Origin: an uncultured Loktanella sp.
Lineage (GTDB): Bacteria; Pseudomonadota; Alphaproteobacteria; Rhodobacterales; Rhodobacteraceae
DNA length: 44,341 bases
Assembly (NCBI GenBank): GCA_937132065.1
Contig: CAKZNT010000033.1
Location: forward strand, 1-44,341
Direction: 5' to 3'
In this document: piece after piece, positions 24,015 through 31,378 of the stretch
How positions within the stretch are numbered: position 1 is the first letter of the stretch
Layout of the letters: every line of letters begins with the position of its first letter
Position numbers and translations under genes: made by a program
Notes under the pieces: generated by a model
What the model saw: only the letters and a program-made list of their open reading frames with translations
The model's database searches: none
Told to the model about the DNA's origin: nothing

Positions 24015-24985
24015 TGTATTGGCGCGCCATCAAAGAAGAATTGCCCGGGCCAAAGTGGTCCGGGCTTTTTAGCGAATACTGGCCCGACTACAAAGAGTGG
24101 TGGCTCAAGGAAGGTATTTCCGCGCGCCCGACCTACCTTGAGAGCTATAAAGCCCTTAAGCGGCACATGCCTGAACTTGTGCCACTCTATGAGGAGCTTT
24201 GCGAATTGGCGGGGGGCGGGGACACCGCCGCGCGCTTCCTCAGCTTCTATTGCCCGCCGCCCTATCTGGCAGGCTGTAGCCAAGCGATCTGGACGGGAAA
24301 AGAGCCGGTTCTTGTGCGCAACTACGACTATAATCCAAAGGCGTTTGATAGCCTGATCCTGCACACGGGCTGGCTTGGCCGCCGTGTGATTGGCACGTCT
24401 GACGGGCTATGGGGGCTTGTTGACGGGATGAATGATGCGGGTCTTGCGATTTCGCTCACCTTTGGCGGGCGGCGGGTTGTTGGCACGGGTTTTGGCGTGC
24501 CGCTGATCCTGCGCTATGTTTTGCAAACCTGCACCACGGCTGAAGAGGCGGGCGAGGTTTTGGCGCGCGTGCCCACCCACATGAGCTACAACGTCACCGT
24601 GCTTGACGCCAAGCGCAATTACCTGACGGCGATGATGGCCCCTGACCGCCCCGCCGTGATCACCCATGCGGCCGTTGCCACCAACCATCAAGAGAACGTC
24701 GAGTGGGTCAGCCACGCGCGGTTCACCGCCACCGTCGAGCGCGAGCGGTTCTTGTTGCAACGCTTGTCCCTGCACCGTGATCCCGAGGAAAAGTTTATCG
24801 GCGCATTCCTGCGCCCGCCGCTCTACTCCACGGCCTTCGCGATGGGGTTCGGCACGCTTTACACCGCCGTCTACCGGCCCCGACTGGGGCAAATGGAGGT
24901 GCGCTGGCCCGATGCGATCTGGGTGCAAAGTTTCGACGAGTTTACCGAGGGCGCACGACAGGTGCACATCCCCGGAGCGGCTTAA
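24014..24985 (+). CDS. C45-type Ntn hydrolase/acyltransferase
   Basis: A 323-residue protein of the acyl-CoA:6-aminopenicillanate acyltransferase-like (C45) Ntn family. The likely self-cleavage site is Gly87-Cys88 (LAGCSQAIWTG), which would free Cys88 as the N-terminal nucleophile and release an 87-residue propeptide. Family features follow: VLVRNYDYNP, GLWGLVDGMNDAGLAISLTF, THMSYNVTVLDAKRN and VATNHQ. These enzymes hydrolyse or transfer acyl groups at amide bonds. There is no signal peptide, so it acts in the cytoplasm. It is translationally coupled to the ATP-grasp ligase (TAATG) and followed 11 nt later by an aminotransferase, so it most likely opens, or transfers from, an amide made in the same pathway. 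Confidence 0.85.
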   Translation: MYWRAIKEELPGPKWSGLFSEYWPDYKEWWLKEGISARPTYLESYKALKRHMPELVPLYEELCELAGGGDTAARFLSFYCPPPYLAGCSQAIWTGKEPVLVRNYDYNPKAFDSLILHTGWLGRRVIGTSDGLWGLVDGMNDAGLAISLTFGGRRVVGTGFGVPLILRYVLQTCTTAEEAGEVLARVPTHMSYNVTVLDAKRNYLTAMMAPDRPAVITHAAVATNHQENVEWVSHARFTATVERERFLLQRLSLHRDPEEKFIGAFLRPPLYSTAFAMGFGTLYTAVYRPRLGQMEVRWPDAIWVQSFDEFTEGARQVHIPGAA

Positions 24986-24996
24986 AGGAGCCTGAA

Positions 24997-26322
24997 ATGT
25001 CTCATATTTTTCCACGCCACACCAAGCAACTTCCGCCCAAAGCCGTGCGCGGCGAGGGCTGCTATCTCTTTGATGAAACGGGCAAAAAATACCTTGATGC
25101 TTCAGGGGGCGCGGCGGTGTCCTGCCTTGGGCATGGCGACCAGACAATCATCGACGCGGTGAAATCCCAGCTTGATAGCCTTGCCTATGCGCATACGGGT
25201 TTCTTTACGTCCGAACCCGCAGAAACCCTTGCTGACCTGCTGATTGCCAATGCGCCGGGTGATCTGGATCGGGTCTATCTTGTCTCTGGCGGGTCCGAGG
25301 CGATGGAAGCGGCGCTCAAGCTTGCGCGCCAGTATTTCGTCGAGAAAGGCGAGCCTGCGCGGGGCCGCCTGATCGCACGCAAGCAAAGCTATCACGGCAA
25401 CACAATGGGTGCTCTTTCGGCGGGCGGCAACGCATGGCGGCGCGCGCAATTTGGCCCCCTGCTGATCGACATGAGCCACATTGACCCCTGCTATGAATAC
25501 CGCCTGCGCCATGATGGCGAGAGCTTGGACGATTACGGTATTCGCGCCGCCAATCTGCTTGAGGAAGAATTACTGCGGGTCGGTCCCGAAACGGTCATGG
25601 CCTTTGCCGCAGAACCCGTGGTCGGGGCGACGGCTGGCGCGTTGACGGCTGCGCCCAGCTATTTCAAACGGATACGCGAGATCTGCGATCAATACGGCAT
25701 CCTCCTGATCCTTGATGAGGTGATGTGCGGCATGGGGCGAACAGGGAGCCTGTTTGCCTGCGATCAAGAGGGGGTCGCCCCTGATATCCTGTGTATCGCC
25801 AAGGGGTTAGGCGCAGGTTACCAGCCGATTGGCGCGATGCTTTGCAGTGCTAAAATCTATGAAACCATCGAAAACGGGAGCGGGTTCTTTCAGCATGGGC
25901 ATACCTATCTGGGGCATCCCACGGCAGCCGCCGCGGGCGTGGCGGTCGTGTCGGCAATGCTTGAACGCGACCTAATCGCGCAGGTCAAAACCCAAGGCGA
26001 TAAACTGATGGCAGCGCTGCATGCCAAGCTGGGCCAGCATCCCCATGTGGGCGATATTCGCGGGCGCGGACTGTTTCAGGGTATCGAGTTGGTCGAGTCA
26101 CGCGACAGCAAAAAACCATTTGATCCTCCGCATAAAATCGCCAGCAAGATCAAAATAGCGGCCTTTGAAGCGGGGCTGATCTGCTACCCGATGAGCGGCA
26201 CAATTGACGGTCAATCGGGGGATCACGTGCTGCTCGCACCACCCTTCATCATCACAGACGCCCAGATTGACGAGCTTGTCAGCAAGCTGTCGGGCGCAAT
26301 AGAGACGGCGCTTGCATCATGA
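24997..26322 (+). CDS. Class III (omega-type) aminotransferase
   Basis: A 441-residue fold-type I PLP enzyme. The PLP lysine is Lys269 (CIAKGLGAGYQPIGAM), the cofactor Asp is in LILDEVMCGMGRTGS, and the phosphate-binding loop is VSGGSEAMEAALKLAR. It belongs to the broad group annotated as aspartate aminotransferase family, which acts on omega-amines, beta-amino acids or diamines. The start follows AAAGGAG, 11 nt after the Ntn hydrolase, and its TGA overlaps the ATG of the BKACE gene (ATGA), so the three are co-translated. An amine produced by the large decarboxylase is a reasonable substrate guess. Confidence 0.9.
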   Translation: MSHIFPRHTKQLPPKAVRGEGCYLFDETGKKYLDASGGAAVSCLGHGDQTIIDAVKSQLDSLAYAHTGFFTSEPAETLADLLIANAPGDLDRVYLVSGGSEAMEAALKLARQYFVEKGEPARGRLIARKQSYHGNTMGALSAGGNAWRRAQFGPLLIDMSHIDPCYEYRLRHDGESLDDYGIRAANLLEEELLRVGPETVMAFAAEPVVGATAGALTAAPSYFKRIREICDQYGILLILDEVMCGMGRTGSLFACDQEGVAPDILCIAKGLGAGYQPIGAMLCSAKIYETIENGSGFFQHGHTYLGHPTAAAAGVAVVSAMLERDLIAQVKTQGDKLMAALHAKLGQHPHVGDIRGRGLFQGIELVESRDSKKPFDPPHKIASKIKIAAFEAGLICYPMSGTIDGQSGDHVLLAPPFIITDAQIDELVSKLSGAIETALAS

Positions 26323-27149
26323 CCAATCCCTGCATCATCTGCGTGGCAATCACGGGGTCGGTCCCGCGCAAAGAAGACAATCCAGCCGTGCCCGTCACCA
26401 TCGCCGAACAGATCGAATCGACGCACGCGGCCTATGAGGCGGGCGCGAGCATCTGCCACGCACATGTGCGCAACGACGATCAAACGCCGTCATCGGACCC
26501 CGACAAATTCGCGGCATTGAAAGACGGCGTCGAGAAACACTGTCCGGGCATGATCATCCAGCTTTCGACGGGCGGACGTTCGGGGGCAGGGGCCGCACGT
26601 GGGGGCATGTTGCCGCTGCGCCCCGATATGGCGTCCCTTTCGGTGGGGTCCAACAACTTCCCGACACGGGTTTACGAGAACCCGCCAGAACTCATCGACT
26701 GGCTGGCCTCTGAAATGCGGACCTATGACGTCAAGCCCGAAATCGAAGCCTTTGACCTTTCGCATATCCACCAAGCGGTGAAATTAAACCGTGACGGGCG
26801 CATCTTGGGGCAGCTCTATATCCAATTCGTGATGGGCGTGAAGAACGCGATGCCCGTGGACCGCGAGACCTTTGATTTCTACGTCAAAACCGTCAACAGG
26901 CTCGCGCCTGATGCGCTATGGTGTGCGGCGGGTGTCGGTGCGGGGCAGGTGCAGGTAAGTGAATGGGCGATTGCCGCAGGCGGGCATACGCGCACAGGGC
27001 TAGAGGACAACGTGCGCTGGGACAAGACCAGTCTCGCCCCCTCGAACGCGGCCCTTGTGACCCGCACCGCCGAGATTTGCGCCAAATACGAGCGCCCCGT
27101 TGCAACGCCCGCACAAGCACGGGCATTGCTGGGGTTACGTCCCGTTTAG
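26319..27149 (+). CDS. BKACE-family beta-keto acid cleavage enzyme
   Basis: A 276-residue TIM-barrel enzyme of the 3-keto-5-aminohexanoate cleavage (Kce/BKACE) family. The zinc ligands are in place: His47 and His49 (CHAHVRNDD) and Glu229 (GGHTRTGLEDN). VGSNNFPTRVYEN is another family signature. Members exchange a beta-keto acid with acetyl-CoA to give acetoacetate and a new acyl-CoA; known substrates include 3-keto-5-aminohexanoate and dehydrocarnitine, and many are unassigned. It is the last gene of the enzyme operon. Its stop overlaps the stop of converging doeD by 4 nt, and no terminator separates them. Confidence 0.93.
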   Translation: MTNPCIICVAITGSVPRKEDNPAVPVTIAEQIESTHAAYEAGASICHAHVRNDDQTPSSDPDKFAALKDGVEKHCPGMIIQLSTGGRSGAGAARGGMLPLRPDMASLSVGSNNFPTRVYENPPELIDWLASEMRTYDVKPEIEAFDLSHIHQAVKLNRDGRILGQLYIQFVMGVKNAMPVDRETFDFYVKTVNRLAPDALWCAAGVGAGQVQVSEWAIAAGGHTRTGLEDNVRWDKTSLAPSNAALVTRTAEICAKYERPVATPAQARALLGLRPV

Positions 27150-28519
27150 CCCAGAACGGTTTTCACAGCACCGACTGTCGTGGCGACAACCGTGTCGACC
27201 TCGTCCTTAGTGATGCAGAACGGTGGCGCGAACCCGAGGATGTCGCCCTGTGGCATCGCGCGTGCGATCACGCCCGCTTCGGCCATTGCCGCCGAGATTT
27301 GCGGCCCGATTTTGCGGCTCGGGTCAAACAGAACATGCGCGTCCTTGTCCTCGGCAAACTCGACCGCACAAAGCAGACCTTCGCCGCGCACTTCACCAAC
27401 ATTGGGATGATCTGCAAAGGCCTCGGTCATGGTTTTGTTCAGATACGCACCCACGGTTTTCGCGTTTTCGATCAGCTTGAGGTCGTCGATCAGCTTGAGG
27501 TTGGCGACACCAGCGGCGGCGCAAATCGGATGGGCGGAATAGGTCCAGCCATGGCCAATCGGGCCGTTTTCGTCCGTGCCTTGCTCCAGCACCTTCCAGA
27601 CTTTATCGGACACAATCGATCCTGACAGCGGCGCATAGGCAGACGTCAGACCTTTGGCGATGGTGATGAAATCGGGCTTCATACCATAGTGATCGGACCC
27701 GAACATGGACCCCAAACGGCCAAATCCCGTGACGACCTCATCAGCGACGAGCAGGATATCGTGCTTGTCCAGAACCGCTTGAATCGCGGGCCAGTAGCCT
27801 GCGGGCGGCGGCACAATGCCCCCTGTGCCCAACACGGGTTCACCGACAAATGCGGCAATCGTGTCGGCCCCTTCGCGGGCAATCAGCGCCTCGAGTGCGG
27901 CGACACATTGCGCGGTGAACTGTGCTTCGGTCTGGTCACGATTGTCGCGGCGGAAATAGTAGGGCGCGTCGGTGTGGATCACATTGCTGAGCGGCAGGTC
28001 GAACTTGTTGTGGAATAGCGACAATCCCGTCAGCGACCCCGTCATCAGGCCAGACCCGTGATAGCCGCGCCAGCGCGAGATGATCTTCTTTTTCTCGGGA
28101 CGGCCAAGGATGTTGTTGTAATACCAGATCAGCTTCACGTTGGTTTCGTTGGCATCCGATCCCGACAGACCGAAATAGACCTTGGACATATGCGCAGGCG
28201 CGCGGTCCATGATCATCTTGGCCAGCGTGATCGAGGCCTCCGTGCCGTGGCCGACATAGGAATGATAATAGGCCAGCGCGTGCGCCTGCTCGGAAATGGC
28301 ATCGGCCACTTCGGTGCGCCCGTAACCTGCATTCACGCAGTAAAGCCCCGCAAAGGCATCAAGCATTTTCACCCCGTCGCGGTCATGGATATGCACGCCA
28401 GACGCACCCGTGATGATCCGCGTCGGGCTTTCGCCGCGCGCGTGCTGGGCAAGGTGGGTGGAAGGGTGAAAGAAGTTATCGCGGTCCCATTGGGCGAGGT
28501 CGTCGTCATTGCGAAGCAT
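27146..28519 (-). CDS. doeD: Class III aminotransferase of ectoine degradation
   Basis: A 457-residue PLP enzyme. The PLP lysine is Lys289 (ITIAKGLTSAYAPLSG), and LLVADEVVTGFGRLGS holds the cofactor Asp. In the ectoine pathway DoeD transaminates L-2,4-diaminobutyrate to aspartate semialdehyde. The assignment rests on position: 25 nt downstream of doeB, same strand, in the order doeA-doeB-doeD. The sequence alone would also fit a general omega-aminotransferase. The ATG at 28519 (MLRNDDDLAQWDRDNFFHP) gives the usual N-terminus; the frame is open 19 codons further. The 3' end converges on the BKACE gene. Confidence 0.85.
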   Translation of the reverse strand: MLRNDDDLAQWDRDNFFHPSTHLAQHARGESPTRIITGASGVHIHDRDGVKMLDAFAGLYCVNAGYGRTEVADAISEQAHALAYYHSYVGHGTEASITLAKMIMDRAPAHMSKVYFGLSGSDANETNVKLIWYYNNILGRPEKKKIISRWRGYHGSGLMTGSLTGLSLFHNKFDLPLSNVIHTDAPYYFRRDNRDQTEAQFTAQCVAALEALIAREGADTIAAFVGEPVLGTGGIVPPPAGYWPAIQAVLDKHDILLVADEVVTGFGRLGSMFGSDHYGMKPDFITIAKGLTSAYAPLSGSIVSDKVWKVLEQGTDENGPIGHGWTYSAHPICAAAGVANLKLIDDLKLIENAKTVGAYLNKTMTEAFADHPNVGEVRGEGLLCAVEFAEDKDAHVLFDPSRKIGPQISAAMAEAGVIARAMPQGDILGFAPPFCITKDEVDTVVATTVGAVKTVLG

Positions 28520-28544
28520 AGTATCAGGCTTTCTTATCAGAAGG

Positions 28545-29540
28545 TTAGGCGTGTATCTCGGTGGCAAGCACAGCAAGGCAATCGCCCGCCTGCACCAATC
28601 CGGGGTGGTGGCGCGCGGTTAGGACACCGTCCATCAGCGCATGAAACTGGCGGGGCGCAAGGCCCGTGTAGGCGGTGTCCCAAATGCGGGCAATCAGATC
28701 ACCCTTCTTGACGCTCTGGCCAAGGGTGACTGCAAAATCCACAAGGCCGTTGTAGTTGGTAAAGTGAAAGCAGGTATCATCGTCCTGCGACAGAACGCGG
28801 GTCGGGGCCAACGCCATTTCGCCGCCTAAAATCCCCGCATGGATCAGCAGATTGCGCACCCCTTTGCGCGCAATTTCCGCCGTATAGGGGGTCGCCGTGC
28901 CGCCGCCGCCGATCTCGGTCGTCACAAAGGTTTTGCCCTGCGCCTCGACCGCATCATCATACATGCCCAAGGCGTCAATCTCGCGCATCTCGATGCTGAA
29001 CGGTGCGTTAAATGCATCGCGGGCGGCGCGGCAACGGGCTTGGTGTTCTGGGTCATCAAGGGCATGGCAGGCGGCAAACGGAATGAAATCTAGGGTGCGC
29101 CCGCCAGAGTGGAAATCAAGCACAACATCCGCCATCGGCAGCAACATCCGCTGGAAGTAATCCGCGATTTTCTGGGTCGGTGTGCCATCTGGCTGCCCGG
29201 GAAACGCGCGGTTCATGTTGACCGCGTCAATGGGCGAAACACGTGTGCCCGCCAGAAACGCAGGGTGGTTCATAAACGGGATGATGATCACCGTGCCTGT
29301 CACGTCCTCGGGGCGCAATGTGGCGGCCAGCTCAACAAGGGCAAGCGGCCCCTCGTATTCGTCCCCATGATTTGCACCCGTTAAAAGGGCGGTCGGTCCA
29401 TCACCGTTTTTGACCTGTGTGATCGGGATCTGGATCGAGCCCCACGCGCTGTCATTGCGGCTATAGGGGAGGCGCAGATAGCCATGCTGCACCCCGTTCG
29501 CGGCGTAATCAATCGTCGGGGAAATCGGGTTGTCACGCAT
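28545..29540 (-). CDS. doeB: N-alpha-acetyl-L-2,4-diaminobutyrate deacetylase
   Basis: A 331-residue zinc deacylase of the succinylglutamate desuccinylase/aspartoacylase family. The zinc ligands are visible as His58 and Glu61 (GANHGDEYEG) and His144 (LDFHSGG). Glu209 (TTEIGGGG) is the likely catalytic base. The C-terminal beta domain (about 240-331) contains DFAVTLGQSVKKGDLIARI. DoeB (EutE) removes the acetyl group from the ring-opened ectoine made by DoeA. It overlaps the end of doeA by 8 nt, and in characterised systems the two proteins form a complex. Confidence 0.92.
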   Translation of the reverse strand: MRDNPISPTIDYAANGVQHGYLRLPYSRNDSAWGSIQIPITQVKNGDGPTALLTGANHGDEYEGPLALVELAATLRPEDVTGTVIIIPFMNHPAFLAGTRVSPIDAVNMNRAFPGQPDGTPTQKIADYFQRMLLPMADVVLDFHSGGRTLDFIPFAACHALDDPEHQARCRAARDAFNAPFSIEMREIDALGMYDDAVEAQGKTFVTTEIGGGGTATPYTAEIARKGVRNLLIHAGILGGEMALAPTRVLSQDDDTCFHFTNYNGLVDFAVTLGQSVKKGDLIARIWDTAYTGLAPRQFHALMDGVLTARHHPGLVQAGDCLAVLATEIHA

Positions 29541-30711
29541 CCTTTACCACCAGTCCACGCGGGGTGGTGCACAGGCATTCAACGCCCGTTTGGGTGATCA
29601 CAATTGGTTCGGTAATCTCAAGGCCACCGTCATCCAGCCAGAGGGCGGGCATGAAATGGAACGTCATTCCTGCCTCAAGCACGGTCTTGTCGCCTGCGCG
29701 AAACGACATCGTGCGCTCGCCCCAATCGGGGGGGTATGACATGCCAATCGGATAGCCGCAGCGACTGTCTTTCTCGAACCCGAGCTTGTTGAGCGTGCTA
29801 TTGAATGCACGGGCAATATCTTCGCATAGGTTGCCGGGCTTGGCCTGTTCAAGGCCCGCATCAACCGCCTCTAGCACGGCCTTTTCCGCGTCCAGATATT
29901 TCTGCGGCGGCGTGCCCAGAAACAAGGTGCGTGATTGCGGGCACTGGTAGCGGCGATAGGCGCCAGCGATTTCGAAAAACGAGCTTTCGCCTGCCTTGAG
30001 CGGGCTGTCGTCCCACGTCAGGTGCGGTGCGGTCGCGTCAACGCCAGACGGGGCCATCGGCACAATCGCGGGGTAGTCGCCCCAATGGCCTTCCGCGCCC
30101 ATCACCGAGGCGTGGTAGATGTCGGCGATCAATGCGTTCTTTGGCATGCCAACTTCAGCCTTGTCGCGGATGATGCCATGCATCTTTTCCACGATGCGGG
30201 CGGCGCGGCGCATGTAGTCGATCTCGGTCGGGGATTTGACGGCGCGCTGCCAGTTAACCAACCCTGTCGCATCTATAAATGTTGCGGACGGCACCCCGCT
30301 TTGTAGCGACAAAAACGCGGCGGCGGTAAAATAGTAGTTGTCCATCTCAAGCCCGATGCGGGCAGCGGCAAGCCCCTGTGCGACGAGCAACCGCGACAGG
30401 TCTTCCATCGGATGTTTGGCGGGGTTTTGCACATATGTGTCGTCGTAACCAACGATGTTGTCGTGACCCAAATAGGTCGTGCGCTGCGCGCCAATCGCAT
30501 CCATCGCGCGGCCCCACCACACCGGCTCGCCGCTCTGGGTGATCAAAACGCCCTGATGCACGTAAAACGACCAGCCGTCATAGCCCGTCAGCCACGCCAT
30601 GTTTGACGGGTCGGTCACAAACAAGGCATCCAGCCCGCGTTTGGCCATTTCTGCGCGGGTCTTGGCGAGGCGTGTGCTGTATTCAGCGGTCGTAAACGGA
30701 AGGTCTGGCAT
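29533..30711 (-). CDS. doeA: Ectoine hydrolase (M24 peptidase-like)
   Basis: A 392-residue pita-bread-fold protein that opens the ectoine ring to N-alpha-acetyl-diaminobutyrate. The creatinase-type N-domain (about 1-165; TGYDGWSFYVHQGVLI) precedes the M24 catalytic domain. The usual M24 metal ligands are mostly missing: the first Asp position reads FFEIAGAY, the second CPQSRT, and the GHGIG histidine region is IGMSYPPDWGE. This fits a metal-independent ectoine hydrolase rather than an aminopeptidase. An AGGA site lies 9 nt before the ATG. First gene of the doeA-doeB-doeD operon, divergent from doeX. Confidence 0.92.
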   Translation of the reverse strand: MPDLPFTTAEYSTRLAKTRAEMAKRGLDALFVTDPSNMAWLTGYDGWSFYVHQGVLITQSGEPVWWGRAMDAIGAQRTTYLGHDNIVGYDDTYVQNPAKHPMEDLSRLLVAQGLAAARIGLEMDNYYFTAAAFLSLQSGVPSATFIDATGLVNWQRAVKSPTEIDYMRRAARIVEKMHGIIRDKAEVGMPKNALIADIYHASVMGAEGHWGDYPAIVPMAPSGVDATAPHLTWDDSPLKAGESSFFEIAGAYRRYQCPQSRTLFLGTPPQKYLDAEKAVLEAVDAGLEQAKPGNLCEDIARAFNSTLNKLGFEKDSRCGYPIGMSYPPDWGERTMSFRAGDKTVLEAGMTFHFMPALWLDDGGLEITEPIVITQTGVECLCTTPRGLVVKDA

Positions 30712-30786
30712 TGGCGAAAATCCTGCAAAGTTGTCGCATGATCTTAGCTTTGCGTTTGTGTGAATTTATGCAAATAATCCACAATG

Positions 30787-30801
30787 GCGCAGAATTTGCG
30801 C
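30787..30801. promoter_or_regulatory. Candidate Lrp/AsnC-type operator between doeA and doeX
   Basis: GCGCA-GAATT-TGCGC is a 15-bp imperfect palindrome with an AT-rich centre, the usual form for Lrp-family sites. It lies in the divergent gap between doeA and the chosen start of doeX, where an autoregulator would bind. Confidence 0.4.
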
Positions 30802-30831
30802 AAGATACGGGAAGTCATAGGGATATGCGGC

Positions 30832-31287
30832 GTGCTAGACGAGTTCGACAGGAAGATTCTGCAACAGGTGCAGCGCAATAATCAACTTACCAGCGGGCAG
30901 CTTGCCGATCTGGTCGGGCTGTCTCCCACGTCGATCCAGCGGCGGTTGAACAAGTTGCGCGCCAGCAAGGTGATCGAGGCCGATATCGCTGTGGTTTCGC
31001 CCAAGGCCGTGGATCGCCCCATCACCATGCTTGTCGCGGTCGAACTGGCGCGCGAGCGCTCTGATATTATCGACAGGTTCAAACGCGCCGTGCGGGACCG
31101 CGCCGAGGTCATGAGCGCCTACTACGTCACGGGCGAGACTGATTTTGTGCTGATCGTCAGCGCCAAGGACATGCCCGATTACGAGGCCTTTACTCGCGAT
31201 TTTTTCTACAACAACGCGGACATCAAGGGGTTTAAAACCACTGTCGTGATGGACCGGATCAAGGCGTCATTCTCGCTGCCTGTCTGA
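30832..31287 (+). CDS. doeX: Lrp/AsnC-family regulator of ectoine catabolism
   Basis: A 151-residue Lrp-type regulator. The N-terminal helix-turn-helix (about 1-50) reads LTSGQLADLVGLSPTSIQRR and the C-terminal RAM effector domain (about 65-145) includes YYVTGETDFVLIV. An ATG at 30784 is in frame but has no ribosome-binding site, while the GTG at 30832 lies 8 nt after AGGGA and starts directly before the conserved LDEFDRKIL, so I chose the GTG. Its position divergent from doeA matches the DoeX/AsnC regulator of known ectoine clusters, and it probably activates doeABD in response to a pathway intermediate. Confidence 0.88.
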   Translation: MLDEFDRKILQQVQRNNQLTSGQLADLVGLSPTSIQRRLNKLRASKVIEADIAVVSPKAVDRPITMLVAVELARERSDIIDRFKRAVRDRAEVMSAYYVTGETDFVLIVSAKDMPDYEAFTRDFFYNNADIKGFKTTVVMDRIKASFSLPV

Positions 31288-31291
31288 CACT

Positions 31292-31322
31292 GCGGTGCAC
31301 GCGCGGTGCACGTGTTGTGCAT
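31292..31322. repeat. Three 11-bp-spaced direct repeats upstream of the LysR gene
   Basis: GCGGTGCAC occurs at 31292-31300 and again at 31303-31311, and a degenerate copy GTTGTGCAT lies at 31314-31322. The period is 11 bp, about one helical turn. The two exact copies contain the palindrome GTGCAC. The array sits between doeX and the LysR gene. Confidence 0.6.
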
Positions 31323-31378
31323 GGACAGTGACTTTCGATTTTCGTAACTTTACGCGATAAAATTCAGGGAGGCTGAAG

